In this document: piece after piece, positions 51,642-62,548 of the stretch
Numbering within the stretch: position 1 is the stretch's first letter
Layout: each line of letters starts with the position of its first letter
Assembly (NCBI GenBank): GCA_000697665.1
Contig: KL197734.1
Span: 22,290-84,837, forward strand
From: Jaapia argillacea MUCL 33604
Taxonomy: Eukaryota; Basidiomycota; Agaricomycetes; Jaapiales; Jaapiaceae
Direction: 5' to 3'
Length of the DNA stretch: 62,548 bases
Program-made: the position numbers and the translations under genes
The notes under the pieces: generated by a model
Told to the model about the DNA's origin: nothing
Seen by the model: the letters and a program-made list of their open reading frames with translations, nothing else
Databases searched by the model: none

Positions 51642-53983
51642 ATGCAGGTCATCCAACGCTATCGTTTGGCACTCCATCCATTGATCGCCATCTTGGCTTT
51701 GGGTTCATGTATTTCAATCGGCGTCACTTGCTCCAATCCCAACTGGGACTTCTTAGCTTCAGACGAGGCCTTCATGGCTACTTACGGATCTGTGACACTG
51801 ATCTCAATCTTAAGGTATGTAGTGTCATTCAATCTGCCGAGCACTGACCCTAGCCCTTGCCAGTGCCATGATCGCCATCCGGCGTGTGGGAACCGTCTTG
51901 TCGAACCTCTGGCTGGAGCTCATTTGGCTCGCCTGTTTGGTTGCAGTCTTTTCTTGTGAGTGAGGCGCTCCACTTGGAATCTCTATGGCCAGCTGATGCC
52001 GGTTTCTGCTTTGCTTAGTCGGATCGTTCAACTACTACTACTGCTTTGGCTTGGCGCCGTACCTCTCCAGTTTCCTATTTTTCACCATGGTGGTAGCTTG
52101 GGTTTTACAGACAGCCACTGCCGCCACAGCTTTGAGCTTGATAGTGGTACTGACGAGACTCACTTGGTGGACCACATCACCCCAACGAGAGAGAGCTGCA
52201 CCTAAGCTGTCCGGACTGCGTGCCGTTATCGGAATTCCAAGAACGTTGGAAGACCGTCGTATTGTTCTCCGTGATGTTGTTGGGGACTTCTTTTTCCACC
52301 ATTCTATATTTCGCAAACAGCGGTAAAGAATTCCACACCCTGTTTATCCCCCATGAAATATTACTGACGTGTTGGAATCTGCAGGTATGAATCAACTTCA
52401 ATCGCGCTGATCCGAGGTTCCGCTGCATTCATCGCCCTCTTGGGAATCACACTATACGCACTAGACCTCTTGGTGGTTCTGCCCCTCATCGAAAGTGCAT
52501 TTCTGCCAGTGCGGTCCTCAGCGACCGTTCCTCCCTGGCTATCCGATGTGAAGAGCTCCTCGATCAGCGCCCATGATCTCCAATTGCGCAGCCAGCCCGT
52601 TCTCGACGATATTGTGTTTGTTTTTGTAAGCCGCACCCGGTCGCCATGCTCTTTTCACTTGAGCTCCAACTGACCGAGATTCAGGGTCAAATGCAGTACA
52701 ACTATTCAACCTCGTCCCGCTATCCCAGTGGACCGTTTTCCCCAACCGACTTCAAGCCAGTCTCTGCTGGTGCGAATATCAGTGCATACGTGATATCATT
52801 GGATGGGTCGAGTTGTGCGTAATTCGGACCTCGGCGCTGTATATGTCTGACTCTATTCTCAAGTTGCATGTCCCCAATTCACAACCCCGTGGGTCACGTC
52901 GAATTCAAGCCTATTCAACGATGCTGCAACTCTCAATGAACCAGATACGACGCGGGTATACACTGGCCTCAACTGTAGCCAACAGGAGTCAAGTAAGCCA
53001 GATGTCTCCATCCTTCGCATAGTACTAACTGCCCACCGCAGACCAGGTAGCGGCGCGATACATTCAACTCGTTGTAGATTATTCCAATGTTACCCAGTCC
53101 AACGATACCAGCGATATCAGTTTTTATATGGTTCAAAATAGCTTTTTCATTTCGCCAGAGACTTCGAAGTCCTTCTTCGACGAAGTGGTACCATCCGGCC
53201 CTGCCTTCCCGATGACTATAAATGCACGGTTGCGAGCGACGACCTCCATGGGTGGGCGTCGCATCATTAAACCGTCGTGGAAGGATGTTCTCGGCGTGGG
53301 AGCGGTGAGTGTCATTTCACCTCATTCACGTTGCAACCTCGTCTGAAATATTACTTAGAACTACATCGACTTCAACACATACACCCAGAGTGACTAATCT
53401 CATCTACTTATGCGACGGTTCACTTGCTGATTTGCCATAGCTAATATTGTACCGGACACTACGGCACAAACGACTTACCCAGACAACGTATCAACACTCC
53501 TCTTGTCTCCCGCTATCGACTTCTCGGATTTCGTTAATCAAGAGGATTACCGACAACACACCACCCTAAGCGGGCTTGCATCTATCGGTGGTCTGCTCAC
53601 CATCATCGATGGTGTCTTTGCCATCTTTTTTGGCAAGACATTATTCCAGGTCATCCTCGGTATGTTATTCGGTTCCTTCCCCAGCCAAACGCGTGACCTC
53701 ATCTGTCTTGTGTTTAACAGGATCCAAGGTTATCTCGCCGTTTGGTGCTTTAGGAGTCATAATGCGGGAGAAAATACGCCGTGCGTTGCACGAACAATAT
53801 CCCGCGTTGCACGACCATGTTCGTGCAGGTGGCATGGCGACATTTTTGGGCGATATCGCTATCGACCTCAGCATCCTAGAGGATGACCCGCGCAGCGATG
53901 CTCATCCGCCTATTCACCCTGCGGCGGTAACATCGGTGGGGAGTGGATCACCAGAAAAAGAATCGAAGAGCAGTTATGTGTAA
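51642..53983 (+). CDS. multi-pass membrane protein, tandem paralogue 2, unknown family
   Basis: Closest relative is the gene at 46145; both have the same exon order and landmarks. Start MQVIQRYRLALHPLIAILAL, helices ISILSAMIAIRR, LIWLACLVAVFSFGSF, FLFFTMVVAWVLQTATAATA, the loop GIPRTLEDRRIVLRD, FHHSIFRKQRYESTSIALIR, then helix ALLGITLYALDLLVVLPLIE. A long extracytosolic section has Asn-rich glycosylation-like sites (NVTQSNDTSD). The motif RLRATTSMGGRRIIKPSWKD is shared with paralogue 1 (MKPSWKDVLGVGA). The C-terminal helix SIGGLLTIIDGVFAIFFG is followed by ISPFGALGVIMREKIRRALH and a stop at 53983. Divergence is moderate, so the duplication predates the hAT insertion between them. Function unknown. 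Confidence 0.72.
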
Positions 53984-55128
53984 TGAAATCTTGCTAGAGT
54001 TGTCACCCCCAACTGATAATGTATTTCCTCAATGAATTTATTACGACTCCATGATTTGAGCCATAGCTCCGTAGTTGGATGAACGTCGGCGGGGACAACA
54101 ACCTCCTATTCCTCGGCGGGCAGATAAGGGCGCGTGTCCCGGGCTGCCGGTTATGAGTCGGTTAGCTCGACGCGAAGCGATTACTAGCTCATCTTGCAGA
54201 TGAAGTCCCACAACAGAATGAATTCGCAAGATCGTGAGGCTTGATCTATCGAAATGATCAGATACCTCCACATACAATTGATGGAGGTAGCATATACGAA
54301 GTTCGGTGTCAACTAGAAGTACTTCATAAAATGGGATTGCGGTGGTGTTTCTTGCTCTTCACGTTTGGAGTATCAGAGCGATAGAGGGAAGGTCATCCTA
54401 CCACCGAGGATGGTGCATAAGACCAGATGTAACGTATGGAAGCTGCAACCGCAATGAGCATCCACTGCGGCAAATACATTCGCAGGGGATACAAGATGCT
54501 AGACAACCTAAGCGAAACGACGAAGAATTCTTTGGCGGCAACCAGGTGAAGCACGCGTCGTAGTGGAGATTGCACAAGTCACCAATTTTATTCTGGTCTA
54601 TCAGTGTTGCTGGCTTTGGCTTTAGTGATGGTTGGTTTTTAATTGACAAACCCGTAACATTTGGGAACCAAGCAATGTGCTTGCGCCGTAGCTGGCTCGT
54701 GATAAAGCATTGGTAGGAGGATGCCTGAGGATGCCTATGGGTTGTTCGGACTGCGATGGTGACAAGGGTTCTTGGCCGAAATACGGCGGCAAGGGGGATT
54801 TCTGAAGAGGGAGATGAAAGCGAGAGAAAAAGAAACGGATACGGGTACTTGACTCAAGGATCGGTGTTGGCGTTGGAGGAGGGTTGCCACGTGGCAAATT
54901 ACGGCCCCCAAGCTCCGTTGTTTCCCGCTGGACATGGTGAGTAAAAGTTTGAGCGTCGTTGGTCATCCAGCCGACCCCAATCCCAGGACTTGTTCCATCC
55001 GCGCACTTTTTTCTCTTTAATTCTCTCACCTTCGTACCATTCAACCCTCCCCCACGCCGTCCACGGTGTCCGACTTCACCCGTTCATAGTTATTATCGCG
55101 TCAGGAATCACCTTTGCTCCACACCACC
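53984..55128. other. intergenic region
   Basis: Contains only overlapping short frames on both strands. The last 100 nt are pyrimidine-rich, typical of the leader of the DLD gene. Confidence 0.45.
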
Positions 55129-57190
<2,062 letters not shown>

Positions 57191-58109
57191 GCCCTTGGGG
57201 ACTGAGTTGTAGGCATGCTGGTTGCGCGGATGAGGTGTGGGAGTCATCGGTGTTGTTGTTTGGGATACTGTTATGTTCGAATGTTTTTATGTCGTTTGTT
57301 ATCTTACTTTCCAACCCTTAGAGTCGTTGTGTGTCATGCCTTTGTTGGATGGGCGAACTGAAGCTTCTCCTTGACTTCTGTCAGGGAGGTCACTGTGCCA
57401 CCCATGATCCTCAAAACAGTCATTGAAGATCCTGATTCCCCCTTGAAACCCTGTACCAAGTTCTTTAGCTTTCGACGAGTGTGCTGTGGGGGGTTAGGGT
57501 TGGGAGTTGGTGGGCCGTCCAACAAGCCATTAAGCTCGCTCGAGGGTGATGCCCTGAACCACTTTCAAGTTCTAGTCCAAAGGACTGATAAGTATTACAA
57601 CCAACGCTCGCTTCATCTCAACTCTAGGTAACTTACTTGGTATCCCATCCCACTGTTCAGAACTTGAATTTTTTCGCAACCTTGGGTGAGTCGGTGTCGT
57701 GAATGTGTGGCGACGCCACCTGGTTGTGGTTTCCTTCACTCGTCATTTCGTGGTTGCTAACACACCCGTGACACCCGTTCTGTTGAAGGTGTTGGTCGTC
57801 GATTGGCGACTCCGATACGACGATTGCGATTGCGCCAGAGCACACGTTCCAACGACGAGGGTGGATTTCCGGTGGCCAAAATTCACCTTGTCCGGGAACA
57901 CGTTGCAGGTATCAATTCAAGCCCACATTGAGCGATGGGTTGCTGTGTTCTTGAGTACCGCTCAATTGTATAAATGGTAGCCTCACTCACCTCACGATAC
58001 ACTAACTCAGTGCTCCCTTGATCGTCCACGGCAAGTACCCCCAACCGACCTTACAGACTCCCACCCCCGCCCTTGAACGCTTCCCAGCAGCCGACCATCG
58101 ACGCAAGAC
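57191..58109. other. intergenic region
   Basis: No recognisable gene; short frames only. Confidence 0.4.
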
Positions 58110-58520
58110 ATGACCGCCACATCAAAGAATCACTTCAGGAATCACAAACATCAAACGAAACTCCACCCGAAACAGGAAATTATTCCTCGATCCAAACATG
58201 ACCTTGGGCTTCAACCCCAGCCTCGATCCTCGCAGCGGGTTCAGCCGAAATCAGAGCAAGAGATCACCCCCCAAACCCAGCTCCAGATCACTCCGCAACT
58301 CGGGATTCAAGCCACTGGGCAACCTGAGCGTCAGGTTGCCCCACAGGGAGAGCTCCGGCCCATTTGGGAATCCGAGCTTTTGGAGATACTTGTGCCCGAT
58401 CCCGAACAATACCATCCCCAGCGGAATAATGGAGAAACATTTCCAACTTGCTGGTTCTGCACAGAAACCTTGCCAAAGCTACCCCCGTGTGGCTGCTCAT
58501 GCTGTACACTCCCCAATTGA
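58110..58520 (+). CDS. hypothetical Gln/Pro-rich small protein with Cys-rich end
   Basis: 136-aa single-exon frame: a basic start (HFRNHKHQTKLHPKQ), a Gln/Pro/Thr-rich middle with repeated QxxxTPQ-like units, then a C-terminal CWFCTETLPKLPPCGCSCC segment that could bind metal. Another frame of 111 aa overlaps it, so coding status is doubtful. No family recognised. Confidence 0.25.
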   Translation: MTATSKNHFRNHKHQTKLHPKQEIIPRSKHDLGLQPQPRSSQRVQPKSEQEITPQTQLQITPQLGIQATGQPERQVAPQGELRPIWESELLEILVPDPEQYHPQRNNGETFPTCWFCTETLPKLPPCGCSCCTLPN

Positions 58521-58794
58521 GGGCAAGTTGTGAAAGTTCGGCATCGGTCAACATCGACAGACTGAGATGGCGCTCAGTGACGGGAATCGTATTTTCAAAA
58601 TCGCAGAAAGATGTACAGGTTAGGTTATCCTAATGAACACACCATGCATGTGAATGATACATACAGATGTATATGTACAGTTTCTTTCTGACGGAATCTC
58701 CGACTGGTCGCGAAACGGACGATGTCCATGGATGACCATTTGAGCAAATAGAAGACGTGGATAGGAGATTCGTTGAGTCCAGCAACAGCAATAT

Positions 58795-61700
58795 CTAATT
58801 GAACAAAGATTTAACTTGAGAATCTCGGTAGAATCCTTTGAAGGTCTCCCAGTTCGCGGCGTCGCCATAAAGGAGATTTAGCACGAGGGGTGCCATCCAC
58901 TTTGCCAACCGGTTGGGGAAGCGAGAGCAGCGGTACACCAGCTCCATAAGCGGAGTGCCAACAATTTGGGAGAGGGGCCTGTGCGAAGCATCTCTGTATC
59001 CCGATTCAACCTCCTTTTCTTTAAGGGCATTGGTGAAGAGTAAACAGAATTCCGTGGTCGCCTCTCGTCGCACATCGCTCATCCCTGGTGGTCGAGCCAG
59101 CTCCGGGATGATGGAAAACCCCTCTAGAGGGATCGTCTGCGCTCCAGACCAATCAACAATACCAACCACATTGAAGTCATCGTCCAGGAGTATGTTTCCG
59201 TGGTGGAAATCTAGATGACACAGCGGAAACGGACCATATATGTACTCCTCGAGAACCATGGAGGGTATCGCATTCTTGAATACCCAACAGGCGGTGGTCC
59301 AATCGTCGTCATCTGGATGTTCCTCCATTATTTGGTCGTTCGTTGTTTGTCGCACAGAATAGAAATACTCCAGCGAGCTTGAGAAGGGGCCGTTATAGTC
59401 GGCGTCGGGGCCGTCAAAAGAGATGATCGTGGGCTCTTCATCGAGATTCGTGCCACACCAAGGGAGACCAATTTCAGGGAATCGTATCGTGCTGATCTGA
59501 TGATAGTAATCAGCCAGTTGGGTCGCTATTTTCTTCCTATGTTCAGGGGGTACGGTTTGGGAAAACGGCCCGGTAAGCGAACATCCCCGGATAGCATCCA
59601 TAAGCATGTACTGAAACCCGAATTCGTTCTTCTGATCAACGTCGTACCCGTATATCCGAGGCACGGGTACGGATATCCTCTCTCTTACAATTCGCATCGC
59701 AGCCATCTCGCTGAGCATAGATGTTGTATCGAGGTTGTCATCCGGCAGCGCAACTCGAGCAATCCAGCGAACGGAGTCGGAGAAAACAAGTTCAAAGACG
59801 ACATTGTTGTAACCGCAAGCGAACTTCGTCACATCCACAGAACAGGTCGGCGTGCCGAGCGACTTGCTCGAGGGGGAGTCATCCAGAACCACCCTCTCAT
59901 CGGAGAGGTGCGCCTTTTCTCTGAGGGACAATGCTCGGGATGATAAGAACGAGAAATTGCCTTCGGTTATGACTCGTTGAAGGCGTTTGGTATGAGGGTG
60001 TTCAGGGTCCCTGGAAGAATGGGTCCAGTATTCACTGGGGTATCGAGCTGAGTCTGCACGGCGAGACGGCGGTGTCATAACTTTTCTAGGCTCAGACTGC
60101 AAGAAGACGATGAGAAAAGAAGAGTATTGCAGTAGAGGGGTGCTTACTTCTGAGTCCCGTTCACGACGCATCAAACACATCAAATAGCTAATTTTCCTCC
60201 ATCTCCGCAAAAAGGTCTCAGGAGGAACAATATCATCCGCGTCCTCGACCCTGCTCCCATCTTCGTCATCTTCGTCACTACCTGAACCATCTTCATCCAT
60301 TTCGTCATGTTTGAACAATTCTTGATCCCAACTCCAGACTTCCCGCGACCAGCGGCAGGTCAGTCGATTGTATCGATGAGGGAAAACCTTTGCCAAGTAA
60401 TGAGCAACAGAGCCCATGTCTCTCGCCACAGGAGAAACGGACACATCTAGCAGGACTGGGCCACTGAAAGACGCCTCAGCCGTTTCAGGCGCTGGGACGG
60501 TCCAAGCGTTGACTGGGATAGCAAGTTCTCGCATATTGGGGCAATGCTTCGCAAATAGTTGGAAACACGCAAGCGTGACACGCAGTCGGAATGGTTGGCG
60601 TTCATTGAAAGATTCGTATGGCGCCGAAGCCAGTCGAACCACTTCGAGTTTCGGGGCATGACGTATGATCACTTCCAATTCATCATCATCGACATCAAGG
60701 GGAGCAGCGTGATTGATGTGAAGCACGACAAGATCCCGCCATCTGGACTGCAGAGGAGCGAAGAAATTCGGACCAAGGGCAGGATCCCATCGGTTCAACT
60801 CTGCGACATCAAAGAAGTTAAGCTCTAGGTGGGTGGGGGAGCGGAGATGCGGGAATGAGGATGCTGCTAGAGCGTCCCGAATCACAACTGGACCTGGAAG
60901 GAAGCAAGAGACGGAAAGTTTCGATATACCGCCGAAGGCTGGGTGGAGCTGTAGCAGCTGACCGAGAGAGGCCAGGGGGATATTCGCTTCTATCTTTTGC
61001 AAAGAAGAGAAGTCGGAGGTCTGAGCCTCGAGGACACCAAATGTTCCATCGTGAACAGGATGTTCGATGCTCAACTTTTTGAGATTTGGTAGAGACGCCA
61101 AGGATGAGATGGTCTGCTCTGAAACCAGGCGCATAGGGAGACGGATGTGGTCGAGTTGCAGTGCAATTTCGCTGACATCCGACAACTGCCGCTGAATATT
61201 TGAGAATTCGAGAGGTGTTGCGGAAAGGTCATCCGCGAATATTTGCAACGACCTTAGGCGAGGTAGAAGTGGCACGGCGTACTGAAGAGCATCGGCAATA
61301 ATCTGGATGCATGATTTGCGCCCTCGAATGGCTAGGGTGGTGATGTCGGGGCGAATAAACGAACGAAGGTGCAGCACAGCGTTAGCCGTTGCCAGAGGAT
61401 CGAGGGAGAGGCTGAGAGTCGATAATCGGGGAAATGCAAACGAAGCACCGGGTGACGACTCGCGCTCGATTTGCGACAATAGTTGGGAGTGGAGGTGGGT
61501 GTCGACATTCAATGTCCTGATGCGCTTCGAATAAAAGCGGAATCTCTCCCATTCTCCATCCGACGGGGAACCGAGTGTCAACCCATGTTCGATATCTGAG
61601 GTATCGTCCATCGGAAGGATACTGAGGAGGTGCTTCACGCTGCGCACGTCGCTCCAAAGAAAGTCTAGGGCAACCTCGGAGAACGTTTTGCACGTTAGTG

Positions 61701-61806
61701 CGTAGGAGAGAAGATGTCCTTGCCATCCACGATAGGGAGGGGAGTCTCGGCGAAGGTTCTCGCATATCAAGGATATGAGCTCGCACAAGCTGAGAGCTCG
61801 ATGCAT
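58795..61806 (-). CDS. F-box protein fused to an aminoglycoside-phosphotransferase-like kinase domain
   Basis: One open frame of 1003 aa from ATG 61806 to 58795. Residues 1-65 (LCELISLICENLRRD, LLSYALTCKTFSEVALDFLW) form an F-box, the Skp1-binding adaptor of SCF ubiquitin ligases. Residues about 80-480 have LRR-like hydrophobic strands (LPNLKKLSIEH). An Asp/Glu-rich stretch follows (DEDGSGSDEDDEDGS). From about residue 565 an APH/choline-kinase fold appears: NNVVFELVFSDSVRWIARV, VPVPRIYGYD, catalytic loop CHLDFHHGNILLDD and metal site VGIVDWSGA. Between the halves, 60097-60147 (+ coordinates) is a perfect 51-nt GT-AG intron that is also open in frame, so spliced (986 aa) and unspliced proteins are both possible. 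Alternatively two adjacent genes were annotated as one, with the second starting at MTPPSRRADS; no stop or promoter supports that. Confidence 0.78.
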   Translation of the reverse strand: MHRALSLCELISLICENLRRDSPPYRGWQGHLLSYALTCKTFSEVALDFLWSDVRSVKHLLSILPMDDTSDIEHGLTLGSPSDGEWERFRFYSKRIRTLNVDTHLHSQLLSQIERESSPGASFAFPRLSTLSLSLDPLATANAVLHLRSFIRPDITTLAIRGRKSCIQIIADALQYAVPLLPRLRSLQIFADDLSATPLEFSNIQRQLSDVSEIALQLDHIRLPMRLVSEQTISSLASLPNLKKLSIEHPVHDGTFGVLEAQTSDFSSLQKIEANIPLASLGQLLQLHPAFGGISKLSVSCFLPGPVVIRDALAASSFPHLRSPTHLELNFFDVAELNRWDPALGPNFFAPLQSRWRDLVVLHINHAAPLDVDDDELEVIIRHAPKLEVVRLASAPYESFNERQPFRLRVTLACFQLFAKHCPNMRELAIPVNAWTVPAPETAEASFSGPVLLDVSVSPVARDMGSVAHYLAKVFPHRYNRLTCRWSREVWSWDQELFKHDEMDEDGSGSDEDDEDGSRVEDADDIVPPETFLRRWRKISYLMCLMRRERDSEVSTPLLQYSSFLIVFLQSEPRKVMTPPSRRADSARYPSEYWTHSSRDPEHPHTKRLQRVITEGNFSFLSSRALSLREKAHLSDERVVLDDSPSSKSLGTPTCSVDVTKFACGYNNVVFELVFSDSVRWIARVALPDDNLDTTSMLSEMAAMRIVRERISVPVPRIYGYDVDQKNEFGFQYMLMDAIRGCSLTGPFSQTVPPEHRKKIATQLADYYHQISTIRFPEIGLPWCGTNLDEEPTIISFDGPDADYNGPFSSSLEYFYSVRQTTNDQIMEEHPDDDDWTTACWVFKNAIPSMVLEEYIYGPFPLCHLDFHHGNILLDDDFNVVGIVDWSGAQTIPLEGFSIIPELARPPGMSDVRREATTEFCLLFTNALKEKEVESGYRDASHRPLSQIVGTPLMELVYRCSRFPNRLAKWMAPLVLNLLYGDAANWETFKGFYRDSQVKSLFN

Positions 61807-62202
61807 CTCTGATAAGCTGGGATCAATACCATACTTGAAGTATCCCAGTTCTCGAAGAAATTCTTACAGGTGAAATGTGTCGAAGCAATTGAGTGGGCAG
61901 CCGGGAGTCAATGCGCGACTGGAGGATCGCTCGACAGGGGATGCTCGGGAAACAGGAACAAAAGGCGATGAAGTGAAACATCATGATAATTGAATCGAGT
62001 ACAAGAACGATGAGGAAACAACTGGCGCCACACGAACACTCCGGCCTCTCAAACGACTTTGGTTTGAACACCGGTAGCGGAAGACTCGTCGAACAATGGC
62101 TCCGGTGCAGTGTCTGGAATTTGAAATGGAAAATTCGGTGAAATCAAAAACTCACGTGAGCTGTCATAGGGGCACTGAAGTGGGTAGGTCTCAGAAGCCA
62201 TA
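61807..62202. other. intergenic region
   Basis: Promoter side of the F-box gene. No other gene seen. Confidence 0.45.
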
Positions 62203-62277
62203 TGGCGGAGTGGTTAGAGTGTGATGTGACTTGATGTGTTTTGTCTTGAGACCGGGGTTCAATCCCTGATGTAAGTG
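62196..62277 (+). repeat. tRNA-derived unit (SINE-like head or tRNA relic)
   Basis: A perfect pol III A box TGGCGGAGTGG (62203-62213) and B box GGTTCAATCC (62256-62265) at tRNA-like spacing, with a paired T-arm (CGGGG/CCCTG). The flanking 7-mers that should make the acceptor stem do not pair, so it is not a normal tRNA. Short SINEs in fungi carry such heads. Confidence 0.5.
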
Positions 62278-62432
62278 AATGATACTTTTGTTTTTGCCTC
62301 TTTTTCGGTGTGGTTCCTCCCCTGGACCAACAGCCCTCTACAATATTTTCGTAAATAGTATGGGGCATGATCTTATTGATGAAGATCTAATGAAGTGACT
62401 GGTTAGAAGCGCACAGGCGGTGAACTCAACGT

Positions 62433-62513
62433 CTGTACAAAGAGATAAATCCTCAGACAAGGCTTGTTAGACTTGATCTATTAGAAAGGTAAATACCTGT
62501 ACAAAGAGATAAA
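62433..62513 (+). repeat. short direct repeat at the right edge
   Basis: CTGTACAAAGAGATAAA occurs at 62433-62449 and again at 62497-62513, a 64-bp step; the window ends 35 nt later, so more units may follow. It may belong to the tail of the SINE-like element. Confidence 0.6.
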
Positions 62514-62548
62514 CTACAAGACAGGTTAGTCCAAGAAGTACATAGGAT

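Noticed and set aside
62196-62277. Functional tRNA gene
   Set aside because: The A and B boxes and T-arm are good, but the acceptor stem does not pair, so it is called a tRNA-derived repeat.

Overview
The window is nuclear DNA of a mushroom-type basidiomycete (Agaricomycetes). The evidence is dense short GT-AG introns (about 50-60 nt), basidiomycete-type families (a G-domain P-loop family, a FunK1-like kinase remnant, F-box proteins, a CYP53 P450) and fungal small transposons. A 487-nt run of N shows that it is a draft scaffold.

Layout, left to right. 1-1300: no gene. 1353-4561 (+): a CYP53-type benzoate para-hydroxylase P450 and a small single-pass membrane protein. 4702-11851 (-): a full-length ABCC/MRP transporter, sharing a 299-bp divergent promoter with the DNA primase small subunit (12151 onward, +). 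13.7-30.5 kb is a duplication-rich accessory region: a G-domain protein (15098-17181), two copies of a degenerate minus-strand segment, a dead second copy of the primase interrupted by a ~1.35-kb insertion, and two weak hypothetical genes. 30585-33492 (+): a second G-domain gene. 35308-38820 (-): EPL1 of the NuA4 complex. 41659-45430 (+): a kinesin-10 (KIF22-like) gene with an assembly gap. 46145-53983 (+): tandem paralogues of a multi-pass membrane protein, with a non-autonomous hAT element between them. 55129-57190 (+): mitochondrial dihydrolipoyl dehydrogenase. 58795-61806 (-): an F-box/aminoglycoside-phosphotransferase-like kinase fusion. A tRNA-derived A-box/B-box unit lies near the right end.

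The outstanding feature is in the second G-domain gene. Between the exons for its GTPase-like domain and its C-terminal membrane/helical tail lie 14 consecutive candidate exons of exactly 3 nt (one codon, phase 0), each bounded by AG and GT. Ten successive introns are all exactly 76 nt, nearly identical, with a strict 79-nt period. The 20 nt after each codon are invariant in eight copies, while the codons themselves are hypervariable, and 10 of 14 have the form NNT, which can never be a stop. The outer introns of the array are unrelated in sequence but keep the same AG-NNN-GT spacing. I read this as a single-codon exon array in which codons could be skipped, duplicated or shuffled by recombination between identical introns without changing frame. 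The null hypothesis is one 1205-nt intron containing a minisatellite; RNA reads would decide.

The core genes (primase, EPL1, kinesin, DLD, ABCC, P450) look ordinary and unlinked in function. The novelty lies in the accessory stretches.
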